From assembly GCA_933822405.4 (NCBI GenBank), contig CAKOGP040002313.1, forward strand, positions 381,118-445,117: 64,000 bases of DNA, in the 5' to 3' direction. The notes beneath the pieces were generated by a model. It was not told where the DNA came from. It worked only from the letters and a program-made list of their open reading frames with translations, and did no database searches. Of this stretch, positions 21,110 to 31,035 are shown piece after piece. A program made the position numbers and the translations under genes. Positions within the stretch are counted from its first letter, which is position 1. Every line of letters starts with the position of its first letter. This DNA is from Cylindrotheca closterium. Lineage: Eukaryota; Bacillariophyta; Bacillariophyceae; Bacillariales; Bacillariaceae.

Positions 21110-21793
21110 ATGCCACAAGAAAACAACATGGCGTCTGAAAAAGATCAAGCAGAGTCTGGAGCTAAGAAGCCACTAAACGAGGAGGAAAGTGATGGGACGG
21201 CATCGGATGACTCCAGTGAAAAGGACGCGGATAGTGATGAAAAGATTGATGAGAAGGATGATGAAGATGATGGGTCCATATCTTCTGAGGAGTCCAAGAA
21301 GAAGGAAAAGAAGGTCAAGAAGACCAAGAAGGACAAAAAGAAGAAAAAGAAGAAAGACAAAAAGGACAAGAAGGAGAAGGATAAAAAGGAAAAAGAAAAG
21401 GACAAGGACAAAGATAAGAAGAAAAAGAAACTTCCACCGGTGGTAGCACCTGACTATGTTCATGTGGAAGAAGCGCGTAGCCATCATTCCAGGGTTTCGG
21501 CCATTACCATTCCAAGGGCTCTTCAGAAAATCGCAAAACACAAAGGAGCCGCATCGGAGGATCCTGATTATCCTCTAGTTCCGGGTAGCCCAACCGTGAC
21601 CCTCCCCAAGATGCTGACTATCGGTGGTGGTGGTGGTGACCCACACATGGACGATTCTCAGAGATCTGCTCGAATATCCTTGCTCTCGAATGGGCCCGAT
21701 GAATATCAGAGATCTACTTCAATATCCCTGCTCGAAAATCCGCCAGATGAGATAGGAGATGGTGTCGATACCTCATTGCTCGATGATCTTTAA
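21110..21793 (+). CDS. Charged Lys/Glu/Asp-rich protein of unknown function
   Basis: Intronless, 227 residues from the first ATG. The N-terminal half is acidic (EESDGTASDDSSEKDADSD), followed by a long Lys-rich tract with Asp and Glu interspersed. The C-terminal part is less biased and contains two imperfect copies of a short repeat, QRSARISLLSNGPDEY then QRSTSISLLENPPDE, closing with DTSLLDDL. The repeat looks like a peptide motif (ISLL followed by an acidic turn). No known domain; probably disordered, perhaps nuclear because of the basic tract. The reading frame is long and starts well, so a real gene is likely. Confidence 0.55.
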   Translation: MPQENNMASEKDQAESGAKKPLNEEESDGTASDDSSEKDADSDEKIDEKDDEDDGSISSEESKKKEKKVKKTKKDKKKKKKKDKKDKKEKDKKEKEKDKDKDKKKKKLPPVVAPDYVHVEEARSHHSRVSAITIPRALQKIAKHKGAASEDPDYPLVPGSPTVTLPKMLTIGGGGGDPHMDDSQRSARISLLSNGPDEYQRSTSISLLENPPDEIGDGVDTSLLDDL

Positions 21794-22262
21794 GCATGTC
21801 AGCTGCTAGTGACGATTGGAGTTGGACTTTGGGGGGATTGTCCAGCTGCCAAAGGAGAGAAATGAGAGATAGATAATGATAGTAGAGTCTTATGATCATG
21901 ATATATCATACATGATGCATATGATGCATACTGTGACAATAATCTGATAGTGACTGAAGCTGAGCTCAATCCGTTATCGATCGCCAACGTGCTCTGAGAA
22001 CAAGAAGATGGCTATGGCACAGTGCATCCTTTTTTTTCAAAATACGATTCCCAGCAAAACACCCATAATGAAACTCAATCACTGGGATAATAGAATCAGA
22101 ACAGGACATGAATTTTTAACACTTATACACTAGTAGCGGAGAAAAGGCCACCGTGACATCCACAAGATTTGGATACCAGGAATGGCAATGATGGAACAAG
22201 ACTATGATTCACTCATTATATTTTCTCAACACTGCATGCAACAACCAAGATATGGCCAATTC
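21794..22262. other. Convergent 3' intergenic region
   Basis: Lies between two facing gene ends. It contains ATGATGCAT twice in tandem (21912-21929) in an AT-rich stretch. Nothing else could be identified. Confidence 0.4.
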
Positions 22263-23471
22263 TTACATAATGTTGCACTTGTCCATACAAAGGGCAATCA
22301 TTTGTGGAGGGACACCTTGTTGTTGCAGTACTTGTTGTGCCATTGACATAAGAGGAGCAAAGTCAAAGTCTGGAGCGACATGCATTTCTGTTTCTTCACC
22401 ATCGGCAACAAAGACGTAGGGCAAATCCAAGACAGATCCAGAGTGGCAACAATCCATGATAGAGGTGGCAAAGACTCCCTCTTTCAGTTTGCCAACCAAA
22501 TCCTTGTACAAGGTATCGTCACGAATTTGTCCAGCGCTTTGGTAGTCAAGTGGGATCAAAGTCTGAAATAGCAAAATAAATAAACAACCATGTTAGTCGT
22601 CCATTGGAATAAAAGGGACTGGCAGTACAATAGCTGTTTCAACCACGTACCTCATCATATCCATCCTTCTCATCGCCATTATCATCCCGGAGCTTTCCAC
22701 CGTGACCAGAGTAGTGGCAAAACACTACATCTCCAGCCTCACTGGCGGAAACAATGCGATCATAGGCGGCGACAATGTTGGCATAGGTAGGGGAAGTGTG
22801 TTTGCCGTCGTCCATCAATACCTCAATGTTTCCCTCTTGGAACCCGTGGACATCCATAAGGTACTCCTTCATATTCAAGACATCATTGTGGCATCCACGA
22901 AGTTCTCCTTGTTGGCCGACGTAGTTGATTCCACTGAAGTGATAATAATGGTCGTGTGGGTGAAAATGCGAAAAAAAGAATTGGTCCTCGTGAGAAATCA
23001 TCAATTGGTCATCATTCATTCTAACCCAAACAAGGTGGTTGTAGGCAACATAATATTGTATTGCACATGTCAGACTGCCTGGCTGGCTGGCTGATTGACT
23101 TTAACTTACATCATGACGGCACGACGAGTTCCCGACATGTTTTCTGGCACCAAATCAAAGTGGGCATCCACGGACATGGGACGCGAGGAGGACAACTGAG
23201 GGATTTGTTCAAAGCCCTTCTTCTTCAATTGTTCACGAACTGCAAGCAAAGTTTCTGAATAGGTCAAATCCTTTCCAGTATTGGTATGATCCGCGTAGGT
23301 GACATTCAACAAGGAAGATGTCAAAGCCCCTCCAGCTCGTCCAGCAGGATCCGGAAGAGAAAACGAGGCAACGTTGGAGACATCAGCAGAAGTTTGTTCA
23401 TCACGGCAACCAGAGATCATGCGAATCTCGGCAGGGATGGCTTGTTTGGCTTGTTCCAAGGTGCTGGACAT
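22263..23471 (-). CDS. Type III metacaspase
   Basis: Three exons (23110-23471, 22651-22933, 22263-22562) close in frame to 314 residues. The order of parts is inverted relative to plant and fungal metacaspases: a p10-like segment comes first ([42 protein letters not shown]), then p20 begins at [20 protein letters not shown]. Catalytic residues are His198 in FCHYSGHGG and Cys254 in DCCHSGS. P10-before-p20 defines type III, known from diatoms, haptophytes and other secondary-plastid algae. These are Arg/Lys-specific cysteine proteases linked to stress and cell death. Using the first AG instead would insert a His-rich stretch ahead of GINYVG, so the 176-bp intron is preferred. Confidence 0.88.
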
Positions 23472-24110
23472 GGTGGATGATCAAGTTGACAGGGGGGACG
23501 AGAAAATCAAAGGAAAGATTGTGAGGATGTCAAGTCACTTCTCGGAGTTTCAAGGCGTCTTGTCAGCTTCACTTGATCTTTCCGTGGGTTTTCGTACTAT
23601 TGAGACGCAAATCATACGCAGAACCGGATAAATAAACCTCGGCCTGCGTGCGGAACGCAATTAGCGGCATCGCTGGTTCTTCAAGGAATATATGGTTCGT
23701 TTCGCTGAACTCCAATCGACACTACATTAGTCCTTTATGTCTGGCCTACAACCGGTAGTTCGGATTGCGTTCCAAAAAATTCGGACCGACTGCACGTGCG
23801 GCCAACAATGGCCGCTGCCGAATCAATCATTTTGATTGGCGAAGAGGTCGACTTCTGTCGATTCTCAGCACCACACCACGGACGAGAGGATCTTCATCTC
23901 TGATCTTGTTGCTTTTCACGTCACACTTTCCGAGGATTATTGCTGCAACTGCACTGGAGAACTATACTGCACTGTACCATAACAGCAAAGAGTCTAACGC
24001 CCGCTTTATTCGATCAGTTCTCTTAACAGCAGGAAACCCCTCTTTGAGATAGCACGCGTTTCATTCCAACAATACAATATACTGGACTAAATTCTACAAC
24101 AACAATAAGA
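23472..24110. other. Divergent intergenic region (639 bp)
   Basis: Carries the promoters of the metacaspase gene and the next rightward gene. An open frame at 23765-24052 lacks recognisable features. No repeat or RNA gene was seen. Confidence 0.45.
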
Positions 24111-24950
24111 ATGTCATCATCTACATCCGCAGTCCTGGTCGGATCCGCTTTGCTGGTTGCTGCCGCAGCTGCTAGTTCACTCTATTCTTCCAAAGCAGAC
24201 AGCACGAGTACCATTAAAGATATCGACGATGATGAATACGACGAATCTGAATTGATTACGTCGGAAGAAGTTACCAAAATTTTCGACCGCCTCTTTTTGG
24301 AAATGCAAGGCGTCTTGGCACAGCTTTCGCAGATGGTTCAGCAGATTCAAATGTCGGGTCAAGTGATTCCTGAGAAGCAACTCCGCATGATGATCAAGGC
24401 TGAATTCGAACGAGCACTTGCAGCCAAGCAAACTCTAGTATTGGAAGAATATGATATGGATTATGATTGTCTGGAAGAAGCTACCTGGGAATTTATGGAA
24501 AAGGAAGAAGAGTTCCCCAAGGTCAAAAAGTCAGTCGAACGGTTTCAGAAATTGTGGGAGAATGTTTCAGGAGAAGTCGTAGTGGGCATGCGACCTGGAA
24601 AGGCAGCAACAGTGGAAGCCATTGAGATTTTGTCACCGTCCAAGACTGTGGAAGCTGCTGAAATCTACTTTGATGCACTGACCATGGCCATGAAGGGACT
24701 CGTAGAGAAAATGAAGGAAGACGGACAGGATCTGAATAGTCCTGCAGTAGCCCAAGAATTGCACATGAAATTCGCATCCGTTGCAAATGAGGCAGGAGAA
24801 GACTCCTTGAAGGCCATTGGTTTGACTCAAGTACAATTCCAAAAATCGATTGAAGCCAACGCTTCCAATCCAATGGTCGGAAGAGCATTAGCAATGTTAC
24901 AGATGAAACAACAACAAGCGCTAATGGCTATGGGAGTTCCACAAGCGTAA
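24111..24950 (+). CDS. Conserved-looking helical protein of unknown function
   Basis: Intronless, 279 residues. It opens with a hydrophobic segment (AVLVGSALLVAAAAASSLY) that could be a signal anchor or signal peptide, followed by an acidic patch (DIDDDEYDESE). The remainder is predicted helical with many Met, Glu and Gln residues (EVTKIFDRLFLEMQGVLAQL, ATWEFMEKEEEFPKVKKSVE) and ends in a Met/Gln-rich stretch. I do not recognise a family. The late, Met-rich helices are reminiscent of chaperone or co-chaperone dimer regions, but that is only an impression. Likely membrane-tethered. Confidence 0.6.
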   Translation: MSSSTSAVLVGSALLVAAAAASSLYSSKADSTSTIKDIDDDEYDESELITSEEVTKIFDRLFLEMQGVLAQLSQMVQQIQMSGQVIPEKQLRMMIKAEFERALAAKQTLVLEEYDMDYDCLEEATWEFMEKEEEFPKVKKSVERFQKLWENVSGEVVVGMRPGKAATVEAIEILSPSKTVEAAEIYFDALTMAMKGLVEKMKEDGQDLNSPAVAQELHMKFASVANEAGEDSLKAIGLTQVQFQKSIEANASNPMVGRALAMLQMKQQQALMAMGVPQA

Positions 24951-25391
24951 AATAATATAAATAAACGAATGAAAGAATGAAGTTGTCTGAGGAATTGGAG
25001 TAGATTGGAGTTGTTTTGTAGTATAAAAAAGAGGATCCTATGCTCTGCAAGATGACGGTTTATTCCTTGATTTTTGGATATGTGTTAGTCCTATTGTACA
25101 TCGAATATTCATTCCATCATATGCATGCAAGCGTAGAGATGTGATCGCCCCACAGTGTCATAATCCTGATGGGTTTGCATGATGGCAATCAAGAGCAGAA
25201 GTTTTAATGTTGAATATCCTTTCCTCTCCTCCGGTCATCTGTCATCCACGCAAAACCGGTTGACGGACAGCTTTCAACTATGGAGAATAAGAGAATCAAG
25301 AAAAGCAACTACAACCAAAATTCAAATACTCTATATCAAACGTGTGTTTCCGAAAGTGATTGCCAGCAATCCGAGCCGTGGAGAAAGCAAA
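24951..25391. other. Intergenic region (441 bp)
   Basis: 3' region of the preceding gene and promoter of the WW-domain gene. A poly-A-signal-like AATAAATAAA lies directly after the preceding stop codon. Nothing else was identified. Confidence 0.4.
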
Positions 25392-26416
25392 ATGTCACAA
25401 GGTCCCGACAGCAAACGAGACTCATTCCTTGATGCCTTTGCGAAAGTAGATGAAATGGTGTCAAAGCCCGTCTTGGGAAGTGATGGAGCCAACTCGTAAG
25501 TCACCATTTTCGAGTAACCATCAGTGTTATGTAGCTTGTTCTTGTGATTGGTATTTTCTAACATAGCACTGTACCAACCATCCATTCGTTTAGATGGCAA
25601 CAATTTCGAAAAGGCAACAAAGCCATCAACAATCACAAGAGCGTTGCACCCAAGGCACCCTTGAAGAAATCTGACATGTTGGGAACCGGGTTTTCCAGCT
25701 GGGAAGAGGAACGAAAACATGAGGATCAAATGCGACAGGCAAAAGGACAGACTTCCACTGGATCGGGGTACACAACATTCAAAAAAAAGAATACAGTAGA
25801 AGAAGCGGCGGAACGAAAGCGGATCAAACTGATTGAAGCTCGGATTCGACCGGACGACAAGAAATACTTTATTCCGTCTCCAACATTTGAAGGATGGAAG
25901 TACAACTATGTGTTTACTACCAAAGTCGATCAGGGGACGGGATACTATTGGGATGGAATGGACGCCATTAAGGAACTGAAAGGCGAATTAGTATGGCCAA
26001 AGAAGAAGGTGGAAAAGGCGACTTCTGAAACCAGGGACGAAACAGAACAAGCTCCAAAGAAAAAGAAACGAAAAAAGAACCGTGGACCTACCATCGTCAG
26101 TGATCCTAACAATCCAATGGAGCAAGTCCACGCAATCTTACAGCAAAGAAGACAAGCAGCTAGTGGGCTCATAGCAGATCTCCCTCCTGGTTGGGCGGCT
26201 TCAATAGATCCATCTTCCAAGAAACCATATTACTACAATCAAGCGACTGGTGAACGAAGTTGGACAAAGCCTGAAAATGTTGACAAGGCCCAATCCACAG
26301 CTTCAGACGAGCTACCAAAAGGCTGGAAATCAGCAGTTGACAAATCTACAGGAAAGACATATTACTACAATGACAAGGGAGAGACCAAATGGGAAAAGCC
26401 GACAGCGGCTTGTTGA
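25392..26416 (+). CDS. Tandem WW-domain protein, possibly splicing-related
   Basis: Two exons (25392-25495, 25594-26416), 308 residues. The C-terminal third holds two WW domains: LPPGWAASIDPSSKKPYYYN ... SWTKP and LPKGWKSAVDKSTGKTYYYN ... KWEKP, each with both signature Trp and the Tyr triplet. Upstream there is a conserved-looking block (KKYFIPSPTFEGWKYNYVFT, GTGYYWDGMDAI) and a strong basic NLS-like KKKKRKKNRG. WW pairs of this kind bind Pro-rich ligands and occur in PQBP1- and Prp40-type splicing factors, so a nuclear RNA-processing role is inferred. The central block is similar to no family I can name. Confidence 0.75.
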
Positions 26417-26713
26417 TGATATTTGTAGCCATCATGTTGTAACGGCAATTCGACTGAGTGATTGACCAGACATCCTTGAGATGCTCCAGAGTACCAAACA
26501 CACGGTTCAAATGCTCCGTGTGCGATCATCCTCTTCAACGAATTGTTGTCACTATGTCACAATCGGCCCAATCTGGTAGTTCTGAGTGCTGTCAATCCTC
26601 TCCTAGTAGACACTCATCCGGAGGTGGATGGGCTAGAAGGGAAGCCTATGTTTGCTTACAGCGAGAGACTTTCTGCCCCTTTCCTTTTAGCTTTTGCATT
26701 CACTTCCATGAAA

Positions 26714-27907
26714 TTACGAAGGCTTTGCAGCAGACGACAAACAGATTGGAATATTTTCCCAGCGAGCAGCATTGGCAATCTTTGGCAGATACTCGGCTTC
26801 GCCCTTTGATTGTCTCCGCAAATGGCTGGACATGTTTTCTGGCTTTAGATAGCAAGGTGGCATTGCATCTTCTGGACTTTGCGCGCTTGGTGGGGTTCGG
26901 AAGGGAACCAGTGTTAATGTAATGTCGAGCTGCTCTGAATGATCTTCCATCTGTTGTTTGATGTTTTGGATCAAATCGCTTGGCACCGGACAATGAAAGA
27001 ATAAATTGGCGTCTGACGCAGACGTCTCCTTTGTGTCATCTTGTTGACTAAAATTAGAAAGTGTCTCGTCTCCACTTGGCTCGAACCGACATAGGAATCG
27101 AGTTTGAACAGCATCCGAAGTGTCGTTTTTGTCTGAAATCACTTGATACTTGGTTTCTCCATCCCTTTCTATTCGCTTCACCGAAATGGGTTGAAACAGT
27201 GCTGCTTGTAGATGCATCTTTTTTATTATCGTTGAGTCTGTCTCGTTGCCACAAGGTATTGAATGCTGTGCTGCAATATAAATGTAGGAGGCATCAGACG
27301 ACGGAACCACCCTATGTAGTTTCGGTAGAAATGGATCATCCAAGCTTTGCGTTTCCAAGGACTCATAGAGACTGCTACATGATGAAACTGTTGGAAAGTT
27401 CATCTCCTTTAAGGATCCAGCATCAAGAAGACTGTCGAGATTGCTCGATGCAAATACCGTTAAAGCATGTTCAGATTTTTTGTCGCTTGTGTTTTTGGAC
27501 ACCCCGTCTTTCCGTCCTCGTATCTCTTCTGGTCGAATCATTTCTTCTATATCGGGCTCTTCCAAGTCTTTATGATCTGTGTGGTGACTTTGGACAGGAA
27601 CGGTCTGTTCACGTAGTCGTTGTTGTCTCTCGTCTTGTTCTCTGGAAAGCTTCTCCAAGTGGTGTTTCCAAGCTTCAGCCGTATGGCTTCGGATCGAATG
27701 ATTAAAATCTCCCCGATCCCGATAAACTCTCAAATCGTGCCGCTGAAAGAAAAAGAAGAAGATCAAGAGAAAATAGAAAACGGACACACACGCCAACATT
27801 GAGAAGAATGCTTTTTGCAATGACGCTTGCGACAGTCGTTGACTTGCACTTGTTGCACTTGGACTGGATACGCCAGAACTTTTGCCGCGACGCTTGATGC
27901 TTGGCAT
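26714..27907 (-). CDS. Type II membrane protein of unknown function
   Basis: Intronless, 397 residues from the ATG giving MPSIKRRGKSSG; an in-frame ATG at 27955 is possible. A basic cytosolic tail is followed by one helix (MLACVSVFYFLLIFFFFF), then a lumenal region with Arg/Gln/Glu-rich stretch, N-glycosylation sites and a beta-rich part: ASYIYIAAQHSIPCG, LFFHCPVPSDLIQ and LTLVPFRTPPS. The FHCPVP and LVPFRTPP segments resemble the region in front of the catalytic domain in some algal GT92-like Golgi glycosyltransferases. No catalytic domain follows here; the protein ends at KPS. It may be a truncated relative or a different family. Confidence 0.5.
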   Translation of the reverse strand: MPSIKRRGKSSGVSSPSATSASQRLSQASLQKAFFSMLACVSVFYFLLIFFFFFQRHDLRVYRDRGDFNHSIRSHTAEAWKHHLEKLSREQDERQQRLREQTVPVQSHHTDHKDLEEPDIEEMIRPEEIRGRKDGVSKNTSDKKSEHALTVFASSNLDSLLDAGSLKEMNFPTVSSCSSLYESLETQSLDDPFLPKLHRVVPSSDASYIYIAAQHSIPCGNETDSTIIKKMHLQAALFQPISVKRIERDGETKYQVISDKNDTSDAVQTRFLCRFEPSGDETLSNFSQQDDTKETSASDANLFFHCPVPSDLIQNIKQQMEDHSEQLDITLTLVPFRTPPSAQSPEDAMPPCYLKPENMSSHLRRQSKGEAEYLPKIANAARWENIPICLSSAAKPS

Positions 27908-28218
27908 TATTGCAACCTTGGTTGGTACGCCAGTACTGGGTGGTGAAAATACCATGACAAAGCTACAGAGGGGAATGAACGATGAGGTCAAGAGGTGCCG
28001 CTACCCTTTCCTTCCAAAATATCATCGTCACTTTTTGAATTCCACAATGCGCGTACGTCCTTTGTCAGATATTTGAGTCGAATCAATCAATCAACACCAG
28101 TTTGAGTCGGAGAAATTCTTCGTCGTCATCCACATCATCCAAAAGAGGCTCATTTTCATTTATTTGTACGATTGCAGATAGATTCATTCATCGTTCCTAT
28201 TCATTACAAAAGGGAATC
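27908..28218. other. Divergent intergenic region (311 bp)
   Basis: Holds the promoters of the type II membrane protein gene and SCO1. No element stands out. Confidence 0.4.
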
Positions 28219-29431
28219 ATGACAACCCCACTACTCAATCGCTTCAGAGTTTCCTCTCAGGCACCAATTCGAAGATACCTCTCATCATCGACAACAGGAC
28301 CAAAGATTTCCGGACCGGCAGCCTCCAAAACCCAAGGTATTGGCAGTGGGAAAGGAGCTGCAGGAACCTTTATCAAAGACAGAGGTCCAGTTTCATGGCC
28401 ATCTCTTTTCTTGGTCAGTATTGCGGCGGCTTCTTGTGTGGCGTACTACAATATTGAGAGAGAACGACGTCTGGAGACTGCAATGGGACGAGTGGTTTCA
28501 AGTGAGTCAGGTGGTTGGTCACCGAATCCAGAGGTAATGGCGCCACGAAAATTTGAATTGACAAAATGGGGATGGTTTCCCAAAGATGATGGATTTGGTG
28601 CTTGTAAGTCATGTTAAAATGGATACATGAACGAATGAATGAGTGGATTGGATACCCGAGTGGACAGATGGGCGACTTGACTACTCTAGACCACATAGCA
28701 AGCAACACGTGCATTCCAAGTACACAACTCAGATTTTACAAGCAAGATCCTCCTCTAGCCACCTCCATGGTTTCAAATTCACTGATTCGTTCGTGGTGAC
28801 CATATGCCAACGGTTAATTCCGATGATGCACCCCTTGGTACATACAAGTTTGTTGACCATTTCTTCGAAACTCACAATTTGTTTTTTTCATTCTTGGTTG
28901 CTTTTCACAGCGGGAAAGCCAGCTATTGGTGGCCCCTGGTCCTTGATTGACTTGGACGGAAATTTGGTGACAAATGTCTCCTTCCAGGGAAAGTGGCTTC
29001 TTCTATATTTCGGATTTGCTCGCTGTCCCGATATTTGTCCATCCGAAATGCTCAAAATTGGCCGAGTCATTGATCAACTCAAGGAGACTCATCCCGAGTT
29101 GGCCTCCAAGATTGTCCCACTTTTCGTCTCAGTGGATCCCGCGCGAGACTCCTTGTCAGCCTTGAAAACGTATGCCCAAGACTTTCACCCAGACTTTGTG
29201 TTCTTGACTGGTTCGCCCACTCAAGTGCAACAAATGGCCAAGAAATACCGTGTCTATGTGAGTAAGGCAGAAGAAACCGAGGATGGAGACTATTTGGTGG
29301 ATCATTCAATCGTAGTATACTTCCACGATGATGGTGGTGAATTGTCTGATTGCTTTACGCAGTCGATGCGACCCAAGGATATTGCTGAAAAGATTGTAGA
29401 AAGAATGTCAAATACACAACCAGGAGCATGA
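28219..29431 (+). CDS. SCO1: SCO1-type mitochondrial copper chaperone
   Basis: Two exons (28219-28603, 28911-29431), 301 residues. The start opens a mitochondrial-type transit peptide rich in Arg and Ser (LLNRFRVSSQAPIRRYLSSS), followed by a single inner-membrane helix (SLFLVSIAAASCVAYY). The thioredoxin-like domain has the copper-binding CPDICP motif within LLLYFGFARCPDICPSEM and the distal ligand His in DYLVDHSIVVYF. SCO proteins deliver copper to the CuA site of cytochrome c oxidase subunit 2 in the intermembrane space. The 307-bp intron is the longest seen in the window and lies just before the GKPAIGGPWSLID start of the domain. Confidence 0.93.
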
Positions 29432-29679
29432 ATTCAACACTAAAATAAACACTTAGACTTTTACTATAAACATTGTTGCTATAATGTTCCTCGCAAATGA
29501 TCGATTGTTTCATATTGTTTCAGAACTATTCAAAGATGAGTCATCTAGGAACAAAAGGAACATGCTACTTTACATTCAGCTTACAGCACATTTTCGTACT
29601 TCTTTATTGGATTGAGTCTCCCGTTTGCATCTCAAATTGGCCAAAAATAGTATTTTTCTTTCAAGTTGCTGATGTTCTT

Positions 29680-30843
29680 TCACGTTATTCGAGCCGAGCT
29701 GTCTCGGACCTCTTCCATTTCTTCTGCTTCTGCTTCAATTTCAGAAATTTGCACAATCGGTTGGTAGATTCCATCAGCCTCTTCCTCTTGTTTCTCGCGA
29801 TGAAATGAAATTTTGTATACGATCACACCAGAAAAGACTATGCACATACCAATAATTTTGGTTGCATTCAAGTCGTCCCCAAACGCTGAGACACCGATCA
29901 TAATGGTGACCATCTCTTTGATCACACCACCAATCATCATAATGACGGCCGAGGCCTCAAGGATCAGATAAAATTCACACAAAATCATGGCAATGGCAAT
30001 TGTACCTCCACCAAGACCTAGTAGCAAGACCTGCAACAAGGCATTCGAATCCATTTGGGCAAAGTCATTCCATGGTTGTTCAATCGCAAAACTCATAACC
30101 AACATGCCAAAGAACATACTCGGTGATAGCAGTCTCATGGTAGCAATCGAACTTTTCATGGGTGGTTGCATATTTTGTAATTTCAATTGGACCAAAGTCC
30201 ATCGTGCTCCGGAACAACACGTTGCTATTAAGCACAAGATGAACCCCTTCAAAACAAAATCGATTTCCCCCGCAACGGTGACAAACTCTCCAAGGGCAAT
30301 GATAGCAGCGACTCCAATTAATCTTAGGGTAATCTTTTCAATTCTGAAAACGAATGCCCATGCGAGAACAAAGACTGGGGCCGAAGACTTGACCATGGTG
30401 TAAAAGGTAATGGTAATGATCGCCAGTGATAGATTCGAAAGTCCAACATCCAATGCAGTTACAAACCCGCAAGGAATCGAAACGAGAGCCCAGGTTTTCC
30501 AATCCAAATCACTAACTGAATTTCTACCCATTGTCTCCGGAAAATATTGACAGACACAATGCGAAACGGTCCACTGCACCAAGAAATGAAGGGACGTTAA
30601 AAAGAGAGGACAGGGAAAGGCCATATGCCCATCTCCAAAGACATATTTGTTGTAGGCAGTCAGAAGGGCAGAAAAGGCAAACCATCCCAACATTGCCGGT
30701 AAATATGTGCAATGTTCATGGTAGAATTTCCTCAGGCTGTCAGGTTCCATTGAAATGTCCGAGGAATCATCTTGCGAGAGAGCGTCGTCTGCAGAGTCCA
30801 GCGAGCGTTCCGCCCTCGGTGAGAGGCGCTGTGTCGTTGTCAT
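29680..30843 (-). CDS. SLC35C2-like DMT transporter, copy 1
   Basis: Intronless, 387 residues, about ten hydrophobic segments. Sequences such as AMLGWFAFSALLTAYNKYVFG, ITITFYTMVKSSAPVFVLAW, CSGARWTLVQLKLQ and MIGGVIKEMVTIMIG mark it as a member of the nucleotide-sugar/triose-phosphate transporter branch of the DMT superfamily, closest to SLC35C2/Ymd8-type members. These sit in Golgi or ER membranes; the substrate is not predictable. The C-terminal tail is acidic and cytosolic. It is a tandem paralogue of the next gene upstream, on the same strand and about 190 bp away. Confidence 0.82.
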   Translation of the reverse strand: MTTTQRLSPRAERSLDSADDALSQDDSSDISMEPDSLRKFYHEHCTYLPAMLGWFAFSALLTAYNKYVFGDGHMAFPCPLFLTSLHFLVQWTVSHCVCQYFPETMGRNSVSDLDWKTWALVSIPCGFVTALDVGLSNLSLAIITITFYTMVKSSAPVFVLAWAFVFRIEKITLRLIGVAAIIALGEFVTVAGEIDFVLKGFILCLIATCCSGARWTLVQLKLQNMQPPMKSSIATMRLLSPSMFFGMLVMSFAIEQPWNDFAQMDSNALLQVLLLGLGGGTIAIAMILCEFYLILEASAVIMMIGGVIKEMVTIMIGVSAFGDDLNATKIIGMCIVFSGVIVYKISFHREKQEEEADGIYQPIVQISEIEAEAEEMEEVRDSSARIT

Positions 30844-31035
30844 TTAATCGGCTGTCTTATTGTTGATACCAACAATGGTGAGCAACAGCTATTTTGCTTG
30901 GGATGGTGTTTCGTTCAACCGCAGAAGTTGAAAGTGTTCAACAATGATATTGAATATCGGTATCCGTTGTGAAAAAAAAGGTTCAGGAGGGCTGTCTGTG
31001 CGCCGCACAAACTTGTAGTCGAAGGAATCAATAGA

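Noticed and set aside
21145..21446. Antisense and shifted frames over the Lys-rich tract
   Set aside because: Repetitive purine-rich coding DNA opens all frames; they mirror the real gene.
22934..23019. Coding stretch with [17 protein letters not shown] ahead of the metacaspase p20
   Set aside because: It reads as an open frame, but using a downstream AG joins RRAVMI directly to GINYVG, the normal p20 start; the stretch is taken as intron.
23765..24052. 95-residue frame upstream of the helical protein
   Set aside because: No ATG-specific context, low-complexity composition, and it occupies a divergent promoter.
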